Positions 8,160 through 16,655 are shown, counted from the stretch's first letter. The stretch: DNA of 64,000 bases from Deltaproteobacteria bacterium UBA5205 (GCA_002412715.1 DHVP01000006.1:1-64000), one strand, 5' to 3'. Notes: a model not told the origin generated them from the sequence alone. Program-made: numbers and translations.

Positions 8160-8653
8160 TCACGGTCTCGCCTGGCATTAAAGCAACATTGATGCCACCC
8201 GGGCTGGCCGTCCTTGAATGCATGGTATCACAGGATATTATGATTTGCGGTCTTTTGTTATCCTCGACCGTATCTGTCTCACCTGGGGCACTATGCCTCA
8301 GGAACTGTCGGCTTCCTTCCCATGTTTTTCCCCATGAACGACAGTGGTTTCCCGTAGAACCGGCGACCTTTATCATTACAGAGAACAGCTGGAAATCCCC
8401 GGATAGTCACCTTATACGGAATCTCTCCTGGATTTATGGCCTCCGAGGAATCACGGAGAATAATAGGGTTTCTGTCCGGGAATCAAAAGGCAAACAGAAA
8501 AAAAAAGGGGTGGGGGGTACGGCCCGCTGTAGCGTATTATCACTACCCGCGGTGCCGCCCCCTTCCGATAGAGGCTGCTTATTTATACCCCGGGCCGATT
8601 CTTCCGGCCGGGCCCATTCACGGAAACATACCTGTCATCACACAGCGCTTGTG
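8160..8653. other. 494-base intergenic region upstream of the APH-like gene
   Basis: No credible gene on either strand. It must hold the promoter of the minus-strand kinase/protease cluster. A purine-rich run of A residues followed by G residues lies near 8500-8515. A GC-rich imperfect inverted repeat around 8588-8614, just past the end of the zinc-ribbon gene, could fold into a terminator-like hairpin for that gene but lacks a T run. Confidence 0.4.
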
Positions 8654-8899
8654 TCAACGGATCAGTGTCATTATATCTATGCCTTTAGCCGCCTTCTTGA
8701 GCAAGCGACGGTTGTAGAGCACCACGTCATCGATTATTTCGCCGCATTTTATGCAGCGCCAAACCCAGATATGGGCACACATGCCATAAAATCTTTCACG
8801 TACCAGAAATGCGTTACACCGGGGACATTTGTGTGTCTCCTGCGCATCGAATTTGCTCTTGGGTATTCTTCTACTCGTCGTACCGATTTTCCTTGCCAT
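8654..8899 (-). CDS. Small zinc-ribbon protein of unknown function
   Basis: 81 residues, basic N-terminus (MARKIGTTSRR), then CPRC, an MCAHIWVWRC stretch and CIKC. Two CxxC knuckles about 26 residues apart predict one zinc ribbon. The start at 8899 is supported by GGGAGG seven bases upstream; an in-frame ATG at 8923 has no such site. I recognise the pattern as a small deltaproteobacterial zinc-ribbon type but know no assigned function. It lies downstream of the NtrC-type regulator, separated by a hairpin-rich spacer. Confidence 0.7.
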   Translation of the reverse strand: MARKIGTTSRRIPKSKFDAQETHKCPRCNAFLVRERFYGMCAHIWVWRCIKCGEIIDDVVLYNRRLLKKAAKGIDIMTLIR

Positions 8900-9065
8900 A
8901 TTTCCCTCCCTGTTCTCTTGCATCCGTCAATTCGCGGGCGCCCTCCGGCGGCGACGTATCCCCGATGACGCAGTTCGGACCCAAATTGCAATTTGCACGC
9001 CATCGGACCTGCAGCCATGTTCGGGATAGCATAGAACGGCCCACAGCAAGGGGACAGGATATTCG

Positions 9066-9128
9066 GCCCGACTTCGGGCTCCGGATTCATTTGGGGCATA
9101 GCGCCCCGGTTGGGCAGGCTTTCTGCCC
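9066..9128 (-). other. Cluster of three consecutive short hairpins
   Basis: Three perfect stems lie in 63 bases: GCCCG/CGGGC at 9066-9079, GGGGC/GCCCC at 9093-9107 and GGGCAG/CTGCCC at 9112-9128, with loops of 4-5 bases. They follow the stop of the sigma-54 regulator (9158) on the minus strand and precede the zinc-ribbon gene. They may serve as terminators, attenuators or mRNA-stabilising structures. No long T run is present. Confidence 0.4.
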
Positions 9129-9157
9129 CATCTCTTTCCTGCCTGTCTGGTGATGGA

Positions 9158-10510
9158 TTATTCGGATTTGAGCTTTCGGTAGAGGGTCTTTCTGTCGATA
9201 CCCAGGATTTCCGCCGCGCGAGACCGGTTTCCCTTTACCTCGGCAAGTACCTCGCGGACATATTCCTTCTCCATTTCCTCAAGGGTATGGCCCTTCCCAA
9301 CGGCGCGTTCAAGAAACGAATTACCCATCGTCTTGGTCATAAGCACCGGCAGGTCGTCGGGGATAACAGTCTCGCCCCGGCATAGAGTTACTGCCCTCTG
9401 GATCACGTTCTCCAACTCCCTTACGTTTCCCGGCCATGAGTAATCCATAAAGATCTTCATCGCTTCTGTGGAAACATGGGACACCTTCCTTTTGAGATCC
9501 TTGTTGAATGTGTTCAGAAAGTGCATGACGAGGAGAGGAATATCTTCCTTTCTTACCCGCAAAGGCGGAAGATCGATATCGATCACTCTTAAACGGTAAT
9601 AGAGGTCACTTCTGAAGAATCCCTCATCTATACGTGTCTGGATATCACGGTTTGAAGTGGAAATGATGCGGACGTCCGTCGGGTAGGAGGTCGTGCCGCC
9701 CAGCGGGCGTACCTCCCTTTCTTCGATGACTCTCAATATCTTGGCCTGGAGTGATGGGGGCATTTCAGTCACCTCATCCAGAAATAATGTCCCCCCGGAG
9801 GCACCCACAACAAGTCCTTCCTTGTCGGTCTTTGCGTCGGTAAAGGCACCCTTCCTGTACCCGAAAAGCTCGCTCTCCAGCAGGTTCTCAGGAATGGCGG
9901 CACAGTTCACGGCGATGAAAGGCCCGTTCTTTCTGGAACCATTGTAATGAATGGCTTTTGCCACGAGCTCTTTTCCTGTGCCACTCTCGCCCGTTACGAG
10001 AACATTGCTCGATGTATCGCAGACCATCTCGATGAGCTGATAAATCCTTTGCATGAGAGGGCTTTTCCCGATCATCTTATGGAAGCTGTACTGGGATTCA
10101 AGTTTTCTTCTCAGGCCTATCACTTCTTTTCGCAGGGACTTTGTTTCGAGTGCCTTCTCGACGGCCAGGACCAGTTCGCTCATGTCGCCGCTTTTCGTTA
10201 TGAAATCGTAGGCACCCATCTTCATGGCCTGCACCGCCGAATCGATGGACCCAAAAGCGGTAATCAGGATAACCGGGGTTGTCGGGGCCACTCTTTTTGT
10301 CTCCTGGAGAAGCTGCAAGCCATCCTTGCCGGCCATCCTGAGGTCGGTAAGGATAACATCGAAATCCACCTGATTTATAAGTTGCGATGCCGTCGTACTG
10401 TTGCTGGCAACAGTGACGTCAAAACCCTCCGAGGTGAGTGTATCGCTCAACAACTGGCACCATCTCACCTCGTCATCGATTACGAGCAGTTTGCGGGAAC
10501 GGTCCTTCAT
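9158..10510 (-). CDS. NtrC-family sigma-54-dependent response regulator
   Basis: 450 residues. An N-terminal receiver has phosphoacceptor Asp56 (ILTDLRM), an acidic pair in VIDDE and Lys106. A central AAA+ domain has Walker A GESGTGKE at about 174-181, the sigma-54 contact loop GAFTDA at 221-226 (consensus GAFTGA) and an arginine-finger region. A C-terminal Fis-type helix-turn-helix (NRSRAAEILGIDRKTLYRKL) binds DNA. It activates sigma-54 RNA polymerase after phosphorylation. No kinase is directly adjacent; PAS kinases lie 0.7 kb and further away. Divergent to it is a small exported protein with a sigma-54 promoter, its likely target. Confidence 0.93.
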   Translation of the reverse strand: MKDRSRKLLVIDDEVRWCQLLSDTLTSEGFDVTVASNSTTASQLINQVDFDVILTDLRMAGKDGLQLLQETKRVAPTTPVILITAFGSIDSAVQAMKMGAYDFITKSGDMSELVLAVEKALETKSLRKEVIGLRRKLESQYSFHKMIGKSPLMQRIYQLIEMVCDTSSNVLVTGESGTGKELVAKAIHYNGSRKNGPFIAVNCAAIPENLLESELFGYRKGAFTDAKTDKEGLVVGASGGTLFLDEVTEMPPSLQAKILRVIEEREVRPLGGTTSYPTDVRIISTSNRDIQTRIDEGFFRSDLYYRLRVIDIDLPPLRVRKEDIPLLVMHFLNTFNKDLKRKVSHVSTEAMKIFMDYSWPGNVRELENVIQRAVTLCRGETVIPDDLPVLMTKTMGNSFLERAVGKGHTLEEMEKEYVREVLAEVKGNRSRAAEILGIDRKTLYRKLKSE

Positions 10511-10728
10511 GTGATCACCTCTCCGATTGCAGGGGGAAGATTATTGAACGGTCGCCACCCCGGGGTGACCTGATGCATCTCTTCAAACCATTGTACCGGA
10601 TTATGGTGAAATGGTAAAGAGACGTCTGGGGCATAAAACCACTTTCAGGGGAAAAAGTCCCCACTCTTGCCGTTTGGTAAAGCAGAGAATGGGCCGCTGA
10701 ATCCTGTTATTTCAATTGAAAGACCACA

Positions 10729-10744
10729 TGGTACGGGTTTTGCT
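10729..10744 (+). promoter_or_regulatory. Candidate sigma-54 (-24/-12) promoter
   Basis: TGGTAC-N5-TTGCT matches the sigma-54 consensus TGGYAC-N5-TTGCW, with the obligatory GG and GC dinucleotides 10 bases apart. Transcription would begin near 10756, about 75 bases before the ATG at 10830. The gene for an NtrC-type activator lies immediately on the other side, so this promoter is a natural target. Confidence 0.65.
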
Positions 10745-10829
10745 TCTCAAAGGACGCACATGCATCGGTCCTGCTATAAATATGCCGGGAGCCAGGCCGC
10801 TTCCCGGCGGCAAAAAAAGGAGGGAACCC

Positions 10830-11150
10830 ATGAAGAAGTCTGTTTGCTTCACCATCTTTGCGATGTTATTGCTTTTTGCGTTTGCAGCTATGACTGTGTC
10901 CGCTGAAGCCGCTATGAGAACCATGACGGGCAAGGTGATCGGCGTCGATCCCGGCGCAAAGGGCATTTCGATCTCGTCTATGGCCGGTGGAAAGGAGATT
11001 GTGGCTGGCGCCATCGTCGATGATTCGACACAGGTGACGGTGAAGGGCAAAAAGGCAGGCCTGATAGACATCAAGGAAGGTGACACGGTTACGCTGGTAT
11101 ATACCCTTGAAAAGGACGATCTCTACGCAAAGAAGGTCATGAAGAAGTAG
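10830..11150 (+). CDS. Small exported beta-rich protein
   Basis: 106 residues. Signal peptide about 1-26 (MKKSVCFTIFAMLLLFAFAA, then SAEA). The mature part repeats the pattern GKVIGVDPGAKGISI, VDDSTQV, IKEGDTVTLVY and YAKKVMKK, a small beta-barrel resembling DUF5666-type periplasmic domains. The ATG at 10830 follows AGGAGGG by 6 bases. Another protein in this window (17259-17792) has the same domain, so the two look like paralogues. A sigma-54 promoter precedes the gene and an intrinsic terminator follows it, making a monocistronic unit. Function unknown. Confidence 0.8.
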   Translation: MKKSVCFTIFAMLLLFAFAAMTVSAEAAMRTMTGKVIGVDPGAKGISISSMAGGKEIVAGAIVDDSTQVTVKGKKAGLIDIKEGDTVTLVYTLEKDDLYAKKVMKK

Positions 11151-11163
11151 AACCGGGTTTACC

Positions 11164-11190
11164 ACCCCGGGTCGAAAGATCCGGGGTTTT
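11164..11190 (+). terminator. Intrinsic terminator between convergent genes
   Basis: ACCCCGGGTC at 11164-11173, a GAAA tetraloop, then GATCCGGGGT at 11178-11187 (one G-T pair) followed by TTT. It ends the small exported gene (stop 11150) and may also serve the convergent histidine kinase gene (stop 11197). Confidence 0.8.
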
Positions 11191-11196
11191 CCTTTC

Positions 11197-13737
11197 CTAA
11201 TCCGGCAGTGTGAAATAGAACGTAGTCCCCTGTCCTGGCTGGCTTTCGGCCCAGATGCGGCCCCCATGCCGGTGAACAATCCTTTTCACCGTGGCAAGTC
11301 CTATTCCGGTACCTTTATATTCATTTTCGTTGTGGAAGCGGGCAAAGGGTTCGAACAGCCTTCTCCTGGCCCGGTCCATATCGAAACCGCAGCCGTTGTC
11401 GCGGACGAAGACGACGAGACCTTCTTTGGCCTGATGGGACCCAAGCTCTACAATGGCTTCCCCGTCGTTATTGGCCGTAAACTTGTAAGAATTGCCTATC
11501 AGATTTTCCATGACGATCTTCAGCAGGTTGTAGTCTCCCGGCACTTTCAGATGTTCGTCGGCAATCAATTTCAGGGTCCTGCCGGGGTAAAGGCCCTGAA
11601 AATACTGCTCCAATGACCGGGACATCTCAGCCAGGTCTACCGTCGTCCGATTTATTTCTCCCTTGGAGATCTTGAAGAGCCTCAGCAGATCCCGGACGAG
11701 AAACAACGCATTCTGACTCGTTTCGCGGATATATTCCACGTACTCATGGCTTTTTTCCTCGAACCCCTCAGGCGGAAGTTCAAGCAGCCGCCGGCTGAAG
11801 CCGTTGATCACGATGAGCGGGGATTTGAGATCATGAGTCACGGACTGCATGAATCCTTCAAGCTCCTTGTTGGTATCTTCGACCAGAAGCAGGTTCTTGG
11901 CCAATTCCGTGTTCAGGGTCTTTATGGATTCCTCCGACTTCTTCATTTCCGTGATATCCACGAAGCTCGCCACTGCCCCCACTATCTCGCCTCCGATCAC
12001 CAGAGGCGTGGTATTCGCCAGGATCGTAATGTGCTGCCCGTCGGGCCGGACCAGGACCATTTCTTCGCCCTTGATTGTTTCACCGTTGACCAGAGAGCGG
12101 TTCAAGGGCAGTTCTTCGTAAGAATAGGCCTCTTTGCTGTCGGGTTTCAAAAGCTTGAATTGGTCGATATTATCGACCATCTCGAGTCCGGAAGCAGGCC
12201 TGTGGCCAAAAAAGACCTGTGCTCTTCGATTTACATACGCTATCCGGCCTTCTTTCCCTTCCACGACGATCACTCCGGCGGGGATGACGTTGAGAATCGT
12301 CTCGAGACGCTGCTTTTCCAGAAGTACCCTCGTCTCCGACAACCGCAGCTCTTCCTGCGCCTTGTTAAGACCCATCAGTATGTCCCTGAGATTGCGGTTC
12401 TGCACGCGCAAGCTTTCAGTGCGCTTTCTGACCATTGCGTCCAGGTCCCTGTTGAGTCGCTGAAGCTCCTTTTCCTTGCGTTTCAGGCCGGATATATCGC
12501 CCACGGAGCCTATCCACCCAATCCGGTTGCCCGAGTTGTCATAGAAAGCCGAGTACATGATGAGAGCATCGAAACGCGTACCGTCCCGCCTCTGGAGATT
12601 GAGCTCGAAAGAGCCTGAAGTCTTTTTCCCTTTGCGGATTTTCAGAAATATCTTCCTTGCCTTCCTTACTTCGTCGTGAGGCCAGTAAGCATAAGGGAAC
12701 CGCATGCCGAGAAGTTCCTCGCTGCTCCAGCCCACTATTCTGCAGAAGGCGGGGTTGACGTATAACTGCTTTCCCTGATCGTCAATGGCACCGATACCTA
12801 TGCTCAGAGACCGGCTGATCGCCTCGCGGAAAGAGTGTTCTGCCTGGATGTCTGCTTCGTTGCGCTTCAACCGCGTGATATCGCAAAGGATGCCCAGAAC
12901 CGTGCCGATCTTTCCATCGGTACCGGCTTCCGGAACGAGACGCACGTGCAGGTACCCCGGGCTTCCGGCCCTGTCGCAGGTGACTTCGGTCTCCTGAGGT
13001 TCACGGGTTCTGAATGCCTTTCGCGCCAGCTGTTTTACCCGGGTAATCATTTCCCGCGGCAGAAAAGCCCAATCATCGAGAGACGCAGAGAGGAGCGCCT
13101 CCCTGCGGAGGCCGGAAAGATCATGCATGACCGGATTTGTGAATACATGCCGGAAATCGTGATCGAGCCGGAAGATTCCATCGGGTACGTTCTCCCCGAA
13201 GGTCTTCAATACCGCAGCCGGCCCGGCCCAATGCCGGGCCGAATCGTTGACGTCGAGGCTCATAAAGGCGGCCCTCACGGTGCCGGGTAAGCCCTTTTTC
13301 TTTTTCGTTCGGGAACTTCTGACGATGGCACTGACGAGGCTCCCGTCCTCCTTTATGAGGGTCAATTCGCAGAGCTTTTCGTTGCCTGAAGTGGCAATCT
13401 CCTCCATGTACAGACTAAAGGCCGCTTCAGATTCTTTTGTGAGAAACCGGGAGAAGGGAACGCCGTTAAGGGGCTCCTTCCCGATGCCAAGAAGGCCGGA
13501 CATGCAGGCATTGGCCTCGACCACAATCCCCTTCGGGTCGAAAACAACCAATCCCACAGGCGCTTCATCAAAGAGCCTCTGCCAGCCGCCCTCATTTTTG
13601 CGCTCCATCTTTTCGGCTTTGGAGATACCGTATGTCTGTACCGACAGATCGGCGGGCGCAGATTCCTCGCGAGACGCGTCCTTTTGTCCGGACACACCTG
13701 AGCGCGCGATATCAGGCCTGTTTTCGCCGTGTTTCAT
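11197..13737 (-). CDS. Multi-PAS sensor histidine kinase
   Basis: 846 residues, apparently cytoplasmic (no signal peptide or clear membrane segment). Four PAS-like segments occupy about 50-590, recognisable by IVVEANACMSGLLG, FTNPVMHDLSG, LYVNPAFCRIVGWSSEELLG and IAYVNRRAQVFFG, with PAC motifs between (RRDGTRFDALIMY, NRIGWIGSVGDISGLKR). A coiled-coil linker leads to the HisKA H-box (VTHDLKSPL, phospho-His635) and an HATPase_c domain with N, G1 and G2 boxes (NLIGNSYKF, DNGCGFD, GTGIGL). There is no receiver. The start at 13737 is supported by GGAGG five bases upstream. A partner regulator is not certain; a lone receiver lies divergently at 14076. Confidence 0.92.
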   Translation of the reverse strand: MKHGENRPDIARSGVSGQKDASREESAPADLSVQTYGISKAEKMERKNEGGWQRLFDEAPVGLVVFDPKGIVVEANACMSGLLGIGKEPLNGVPFSRFLTKESEAAFSLYMEEIATSGNEKLCELTLIKEDGSLVSAIVRSSRTKKKKGLPGTVRAAFMSLDVNDSARHWAGPAAVLKTFGENVPDGIFRLDHDFRHVFTNPVMHDLSGLRREALLSASLDDWAFLPREMITRVKQLARKAFRTREPQETEVTCDRAGSPGYLHVRLVPEAGTDGKIGTVLGILCDITRLKRNEADIQAEHSFREAISRSLSIGIGAIDDQGKQLYVNPAFCRIVGWSSEELLGMRFPYAYWPHDEVRKARKIFLKIRKGKKTSGSFELNLQRRDGTRFDALIMYSAFYDNSGNRIGWIGSVGDISGLKRKEKELQRLNRDLDAMVRKRTESLRVQNRNLRDILMGLNKAQEELRLSETRVLLEKQRLETILNVIPAGVIVVEGKEGRIAYVNRRAQVFFGHRPASGLEMVDNIDQFKLLKPDSKEAYSYEELPLNRSLVNGETIKGEEMVLVRPDGQHITILANTTPLVIGGEIVGAVASFVDITEMKKSEESIKTLNTELAKNLLLVEDTNKELEGFMQSVTHDLKSPLIVINGFSRRLLELPPEGFEEKSHEYVEYIRETSQNALFLVRDLLRLFKISKGEINRTTVDLAEMSRSLEQYFQGLYPGRTLKLIADEHLKVPGDYNLLKIVMENLIGNSYKFTANNDGEAIVELGSHQAKEGLVVFVRDNGCGFDMDRARRRLFEPFARFHNENEYKGTGIGLATVKRIVHRHGGRIWAESQPGQGTTFYFTLPD

Positions 13738-14075
13738 AGGACCTCCGCCATTGAAGAAGACCCGCTCTGTCCGTTCTGTTGGATACCCCGAACGACTCCA
13801 GAGAGACAAGGCACGAATCAATTGTGGTAATTATACATCATAATGGTGCAAATGTCGTCTCGTCCGGCATCCTTTCTCTCGCGAAATGGGGCTAAAAGGA
13901 ACAGCAAGGGGGCAATTAATCCCATATCGCAACAGGGCACAATGCGCGCGTCACATCTATACCATTAGTGATTTCTGGATGTTAGGTATATCAGGATATG
14001 AGGCACGAATCTTGCTTTGAGAAACTGGTCCAAGGTGCTGTATTACAGCATGAATCGATGCCGGGGGTAAGCGTT
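13738..14075. other. Intergenic region between divergent signalling genes
   Basis: 338 bases between the histidine kinase start (minus) and the receiver start (plus). It presumably holds both promoters. In-frame ATGs at 13998 and 14058 could extend the receiver N-terminally. No repeat or RNA gene is evident. Confidence 0.4.
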
Positions 14076-14480
14076 GTGAACCACGAGAAAACGATTTTAA
14101 TAATAGATGACGACGAGTATTTCGTTAAACTTCTCTCCGATGAACTCGGCGACGAAGGGTACGCAACGAAACATGCGGCAAACGGGGCAGAGGCGATCCT
14201 CATTCTCAAGCACCTGAAACCCAGCCTTATCATACTCGATATCGTTATGCCCGTTATGGACGGCATGGAGGTGTTGGGACCGATCGTACGCAGGTACGAG
14301 GATGTACCCGTTATCCTGCATTCTTCGTATGAGGATTTCAGAAAGGATTTCAAGAGCTGGGCCGCAGATGCCTACCTCGTCAAGTCATCCGATTTTGTGG
14401 AACTGAAGGGAACGATCCGCCGCCTTCTCGGCGTCAACAATAGACGAAAACAAGCCCGGGCGTCCGACTCGAGAACGTGA
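14076..14480 (+). CDS. Stand-alone receiver-domain protein
   Basis: 134 residues, a single response-regulator receiver. Acidic pocket IIDDDEYF, phosphoacceptor Asp in LIILDIVMPVMDG, the switch HSS and the conserved Lys in YLVKSSD are all present. There is no output domain, so it acts as a CheY-like or phosphorelay intermediate. The GTG at 14076 has GGGGGT 7-8 bases upstream; ATG at 14058 or 13998 would add 6 or 26 residues. It is divergent from the PAS kinase at 11197-13737, which lacks its own receiver and is the obvious candidate partner. Confidence 0.85.
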   Translation: MNHEKTILIIDDDEYFVKLLSDELGDEGYATKHAANGAEAILILKHLKPSLIILDIVMPVMDGMEVLGPIVRRYEDVPVILHSSYEDFRKDFKSWAADAYLVKSSDFVELKGTIRRLLGVNNRRKQARASDSRT

Positions 14481-14628
14481 TACTGCAGACCTCGTCACCA
14501 GGCCCGCAATTCACCGAAACTTCAGCATCCGGAAACCCCTTTGGCCAATCCCATTTTCCATCGCGCCCGCCTCTCGGCGCACCCTTTCCACGCCCGTAAA
14601 TACCTTATCTCAGATAATAAAAATAACG

Positions 14629-14657
14629 TTGACTATCGTGCATTTCCTGTGTTAGAA
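14629..14657 (+). promoter_or_regulatory. Sigma-70-type promoter of the F0 ATP synthase operon
   Basis: TTGACT at 14629-14634, a 17-base spacer, then TTAGAA at 14652-14657. The start codon of the first gene is about 25 bases downstream. The -35 box and spacing are good; the -10 box is imperfect. Confidence 0.5.
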
Positions 14658-14682
14658 GAAAAGAGCCGCAAGCGGGACATTA

Positions 14683-14937
14683 ATGACTCTTCAAGACAGT
14701 AAAAAAGAAATGTACAGGACACTCCTGAACTATAGTGCCCTGGGTCTTGAAATGGGTTTTTGCGTTGTCATCGGCCTTGTGGCTGGTTTTTACGCTGACA
14801 AGTATTTGGGCACGAGTCCCTATCTTACGTTTGTTTTTATGGTTTTTGGAATGATCGCCGCTTTTCGGGCGGTTTATCGGGCATACAAGAGGCTGAAAAA
14901 GGAAGACGATGAGGGAGATCACCGTAACCCAGGTTGA
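14683..14937 (+). CDS. atpZ: AtpZ/AtpI-like small membrane protein of the ATP synthase operon
   Basis: 84 residues with two membrane helices (about 22-42 and 48-68: LEMGFCVVIGLVAGFYAD and LTFVFMVFGMIAAF), the second followed by a basic, acidic-tailed helix. Proteins of this AtpZ/DUF6116-like type precede F0 genes in many bacteria and are thought to help assembly of the c ring or carry Mg or Ca. It overlaps the next gene by 29 bases. The start has only a weak Shine-Dalgarno (AGCGGG). Confidence 0.75.
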   Translation: MTLQDSKKEMYRTLLNYSALGLEMGFCVVIGLVAGFYADKYLGTSPYLTFVFMVFGMIAAFRAVYRAYKRLKKEDDEGDHRNPG

Positions 14938-15301
14938 ACGTTGCAACATTGCGATTCTCGTGTTCGGTTCCATCGCGATCGCGTTTATCGTCCGTGACCT
15001 CACAGCTTTCTTCAGTTTTGCCGTCGCCAGCGCCATCGTTGTTCTCAATTTCAGACTCCTTAAGCGAATCATAGGTCGGCTTATCCTGAAGCAGGAGATA
15101 GGCAAGAAGGACCTTTTTCTCACGCTTCCCGCAAAGTTCCTCCTTCTTCTGGGAATCCTCACGGTTGTTGTGATCTATGGGAATGTCAAGCCTTTCTATT
15201 TTCTCATGGGTCTCTCAACGGTTTTTGCATCAATCCTGGCAAGTCAATTATTGCCGGTTTTCACTTCCAGCTCACAAAGGAGACAAGATAATGGGGCATG
15301 A
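14909..15301 (+). CDS. atpI: ATP synthase subunit I
   Basis: 130 residues, four predicted membrane helices (about 14-27, 33-52, 75-92 and 97-116). Both length and position directly before atpB identify the AtpI family, a non-stoichiometric chaperone for c-ring assembly. Its start overlaps atpZ and its end overlaps the atpB start by 11 bases, so the genes are translationally coupled. Confidence 0.8.
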   Translation: MREITVTQVERCNIAILVFGSIAIAFIVRDLTAFFSFAVASAIVVLNFRLLKRIIGRLILKQEIGKKDLFLTLPAKFLLLLGILTVVVIYGNVKPFYFLMGLSTVFASILASQLLPVFTSSSQRRQDNGA

Positions 15302-16010
15302 AGCTTTTACCTGGGCATCATACATACCTTTTCTCAAAACGCTCCCGCCGCATGTATCGAATGCCATCATCGTTTCGATCTTCCTTCTTCTGATCGTATT
15401 AGTCGGTTACAGACAGGTGAAGAGACTGGAAGACCAGATCGTTCCCGATGAAAAGCTCACCTTCAGAAACCTCGTCGAAATGATAGTCGAGGCTCTGACC
15501 AACTTCGTCAATGAGAACATGGGGGAACGGGGGCCGCAATTCATGCTCGTAATCGGTACACTGGCCCTTTTCATCCTCTTCAACAACCTCTCCGGTCTCA
15601 TCCCCGGTTTTCTACCGGCAACGGACAATGTCAATACAACCTTCGCTTGTTCACTTACCGTCTTCGTCCTCACCCATTATTACGGCTTGAGGGAGCACGG
15701 GATAAAATACCTGAGGCAATTCGTCTTCATCAGCGATATGATGCCCTGGTACGCCAACGTTATCCTGAGCATTCTCATGTGCCCCATTGAACTCATCAGT
15801 CACATCGCAAGACCGATGTCCCTGGGAATAAGGCTCTTCGGCAACATAACGGGTGACCACCTCGTTACCGCCATATTCTTCGCCCTGGTTCCACTTTTGA
15901 TTCCCGTCATCTTTATGTTTCTGGGTCTCTTCGTCGCCTTTGTCCAGACATTCGTCTTTACGTTGCTTTCAATGGTCTATTTTGCAGGTGCTGTTTCCCA
16001 TGAACATTAA
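15291..16010 (+). CDS. atpB: F0F1 ATP synthase subunit a
   Basis: 239 residues, integral membrane. Conserved features include NLSGLIPGF in the middle and the fourth-helix signature ISHIARPMSLGIRLFGNITGDH, carrying the essential Arg that faces the c-ring carboxylate. The last helix is FVQTFVFTLLSMVYFAGA. ATG at 15291 follows AAAGGAG by 7 bases. The enzyme couples ion flow to ATP synthesis or runs as an ion-pumping ATPase, important in fermentative or syntrophic anaerobes. Confidence 0.96.
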   Translation: MGHEAFTWASYIPFLKTLPPHVSNAIIVSIFLLLIVLVGYRQVKRLEDQIVPDEKLTFRNLVEMIVEALTNFVNENMGERGPQFMLVIGTLALFILFNNLSGLIPGFLPATDNVNTTFACSLTVFVLTHYYGLREHGIKYLRQFVFISDMMPWYANVILSILMCPIELISHIARPMSLGIRLFGNITGDHLVTAIFFALVPLLIPVIFMFLGLFVAFVQTFVFTLLSMVYFAGAVSHEH

Positions 16011-16053
16011 TAATAACGATGTAAGAATACAAAAAAGAAAGGAGTGAATAGTG

Positions 16054-16386
16054 ATGAAAAAGGTTGTTTCTATTTTGATGCTCAGCGGTTTGATCCTCGT
16101 TCTTTCCTGCGGCTTTGTACTTGCAGCTGAAGAAGCTGCAAAGGCTCCCCTCGACTCAAACGTAAAAGCCATGCTCGCGATCGGCGCCGGTGCCGCAATC
16201 GGTATTGCCGCTCTTGGTGGCGCATTGGGCCAGGGTAAGGCTGCGGCGGCAGCCCTTGAAGGCATTGCCAGGAACCCGGGCGCATCAGGAAAAATCTTTG
16301 CCCCGATGATCATCGGTCTTGCCCTCATCGAATCACTGGTCATCTACGCTCTGGTTATCGCATTCATTTTTGTAGGCAAAATTTAA
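16054..16386 (+). CDS. atpE: F0F1 ATP synthase subunit c with signal-like N-terminus
   Basis: 110 residues, longer than the usual 70-90. A signal-peptide-like segment (about 1-24, MKKVVSILMLSGLILVLSCGFVLAA) precedes a short acidic linker and the two c-subunit helices joined by the polar loop ALEGIARNPGASGK. The ion-binding carboxylate lies in LALIESLVIY. A Gln in helix 1 (GALGQGK) plus E-S and Tyr four residues on partly match the Na+-binding pattern Q-ES-Y, but the neighbouring Thr is Leu, so ion specificity is open. An in-frame GTG at 16051 is an alternative start. No further ATP synthase genes follow. Confidence 0.93.
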   Translation: MKKVVSILMLSGLILVLSCGFVLAAEEAAKAPLDSNVKAMLAIGAGAAIGIAALGGALGQGKAAAAALEGIARNPGASGKIFAPMIIGLALIESLVIYALVIAFIFVGKI

Positions 16387-16395
16387 AAAACCGCT

Positions 16396-16432
16396 ACAGG
16401 GATGGTTTTCGCGCAAAACCATCCCTGTACTT
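16396..16432 (+). terminator. Strong intrinsic terminator after atpE
   Basis: A perfect 14-base stem, ACAGGGATGGTTTT at 16396-16409 with AAAACCATCCCTGT at 16415-16428, has a 5-base loop and is followed by ACTTT. It closes the F0 operon 9 bases after the atpE stop, showing that atpF and F1 genes are elsewhere. Confidence 0.9.
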
Positions 16433-16655
16433 TAACCCAGCCAATCAGGACCTGCGGAGTGAATCCTGTAATCCGCCGTCGGAAATCAGAACCACACCAT
16501 TCCGGCAGAGTTTAAGTGAGTTTTTGCGGGATAGTTCCTCCTGGCTTTAAAAATCCTCCTCCTCGAAAACAGCCCTCTCATAGCGTTTGAGTCTCATGCT
16601 TATGTAAAGACCCCTCACTCTTCACCTTCATGGAACCTCCACGTGTACGCTTCTG

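Noticed and set aside
8189..8968. 259-codon plus-strand frame across the intergenic gap and zinc-ribbon gene
   Set aside because: Composition is not protein-like, it overlaps a minus-strand gene with CxxC motifs, and no ribosome binding site precedes it.
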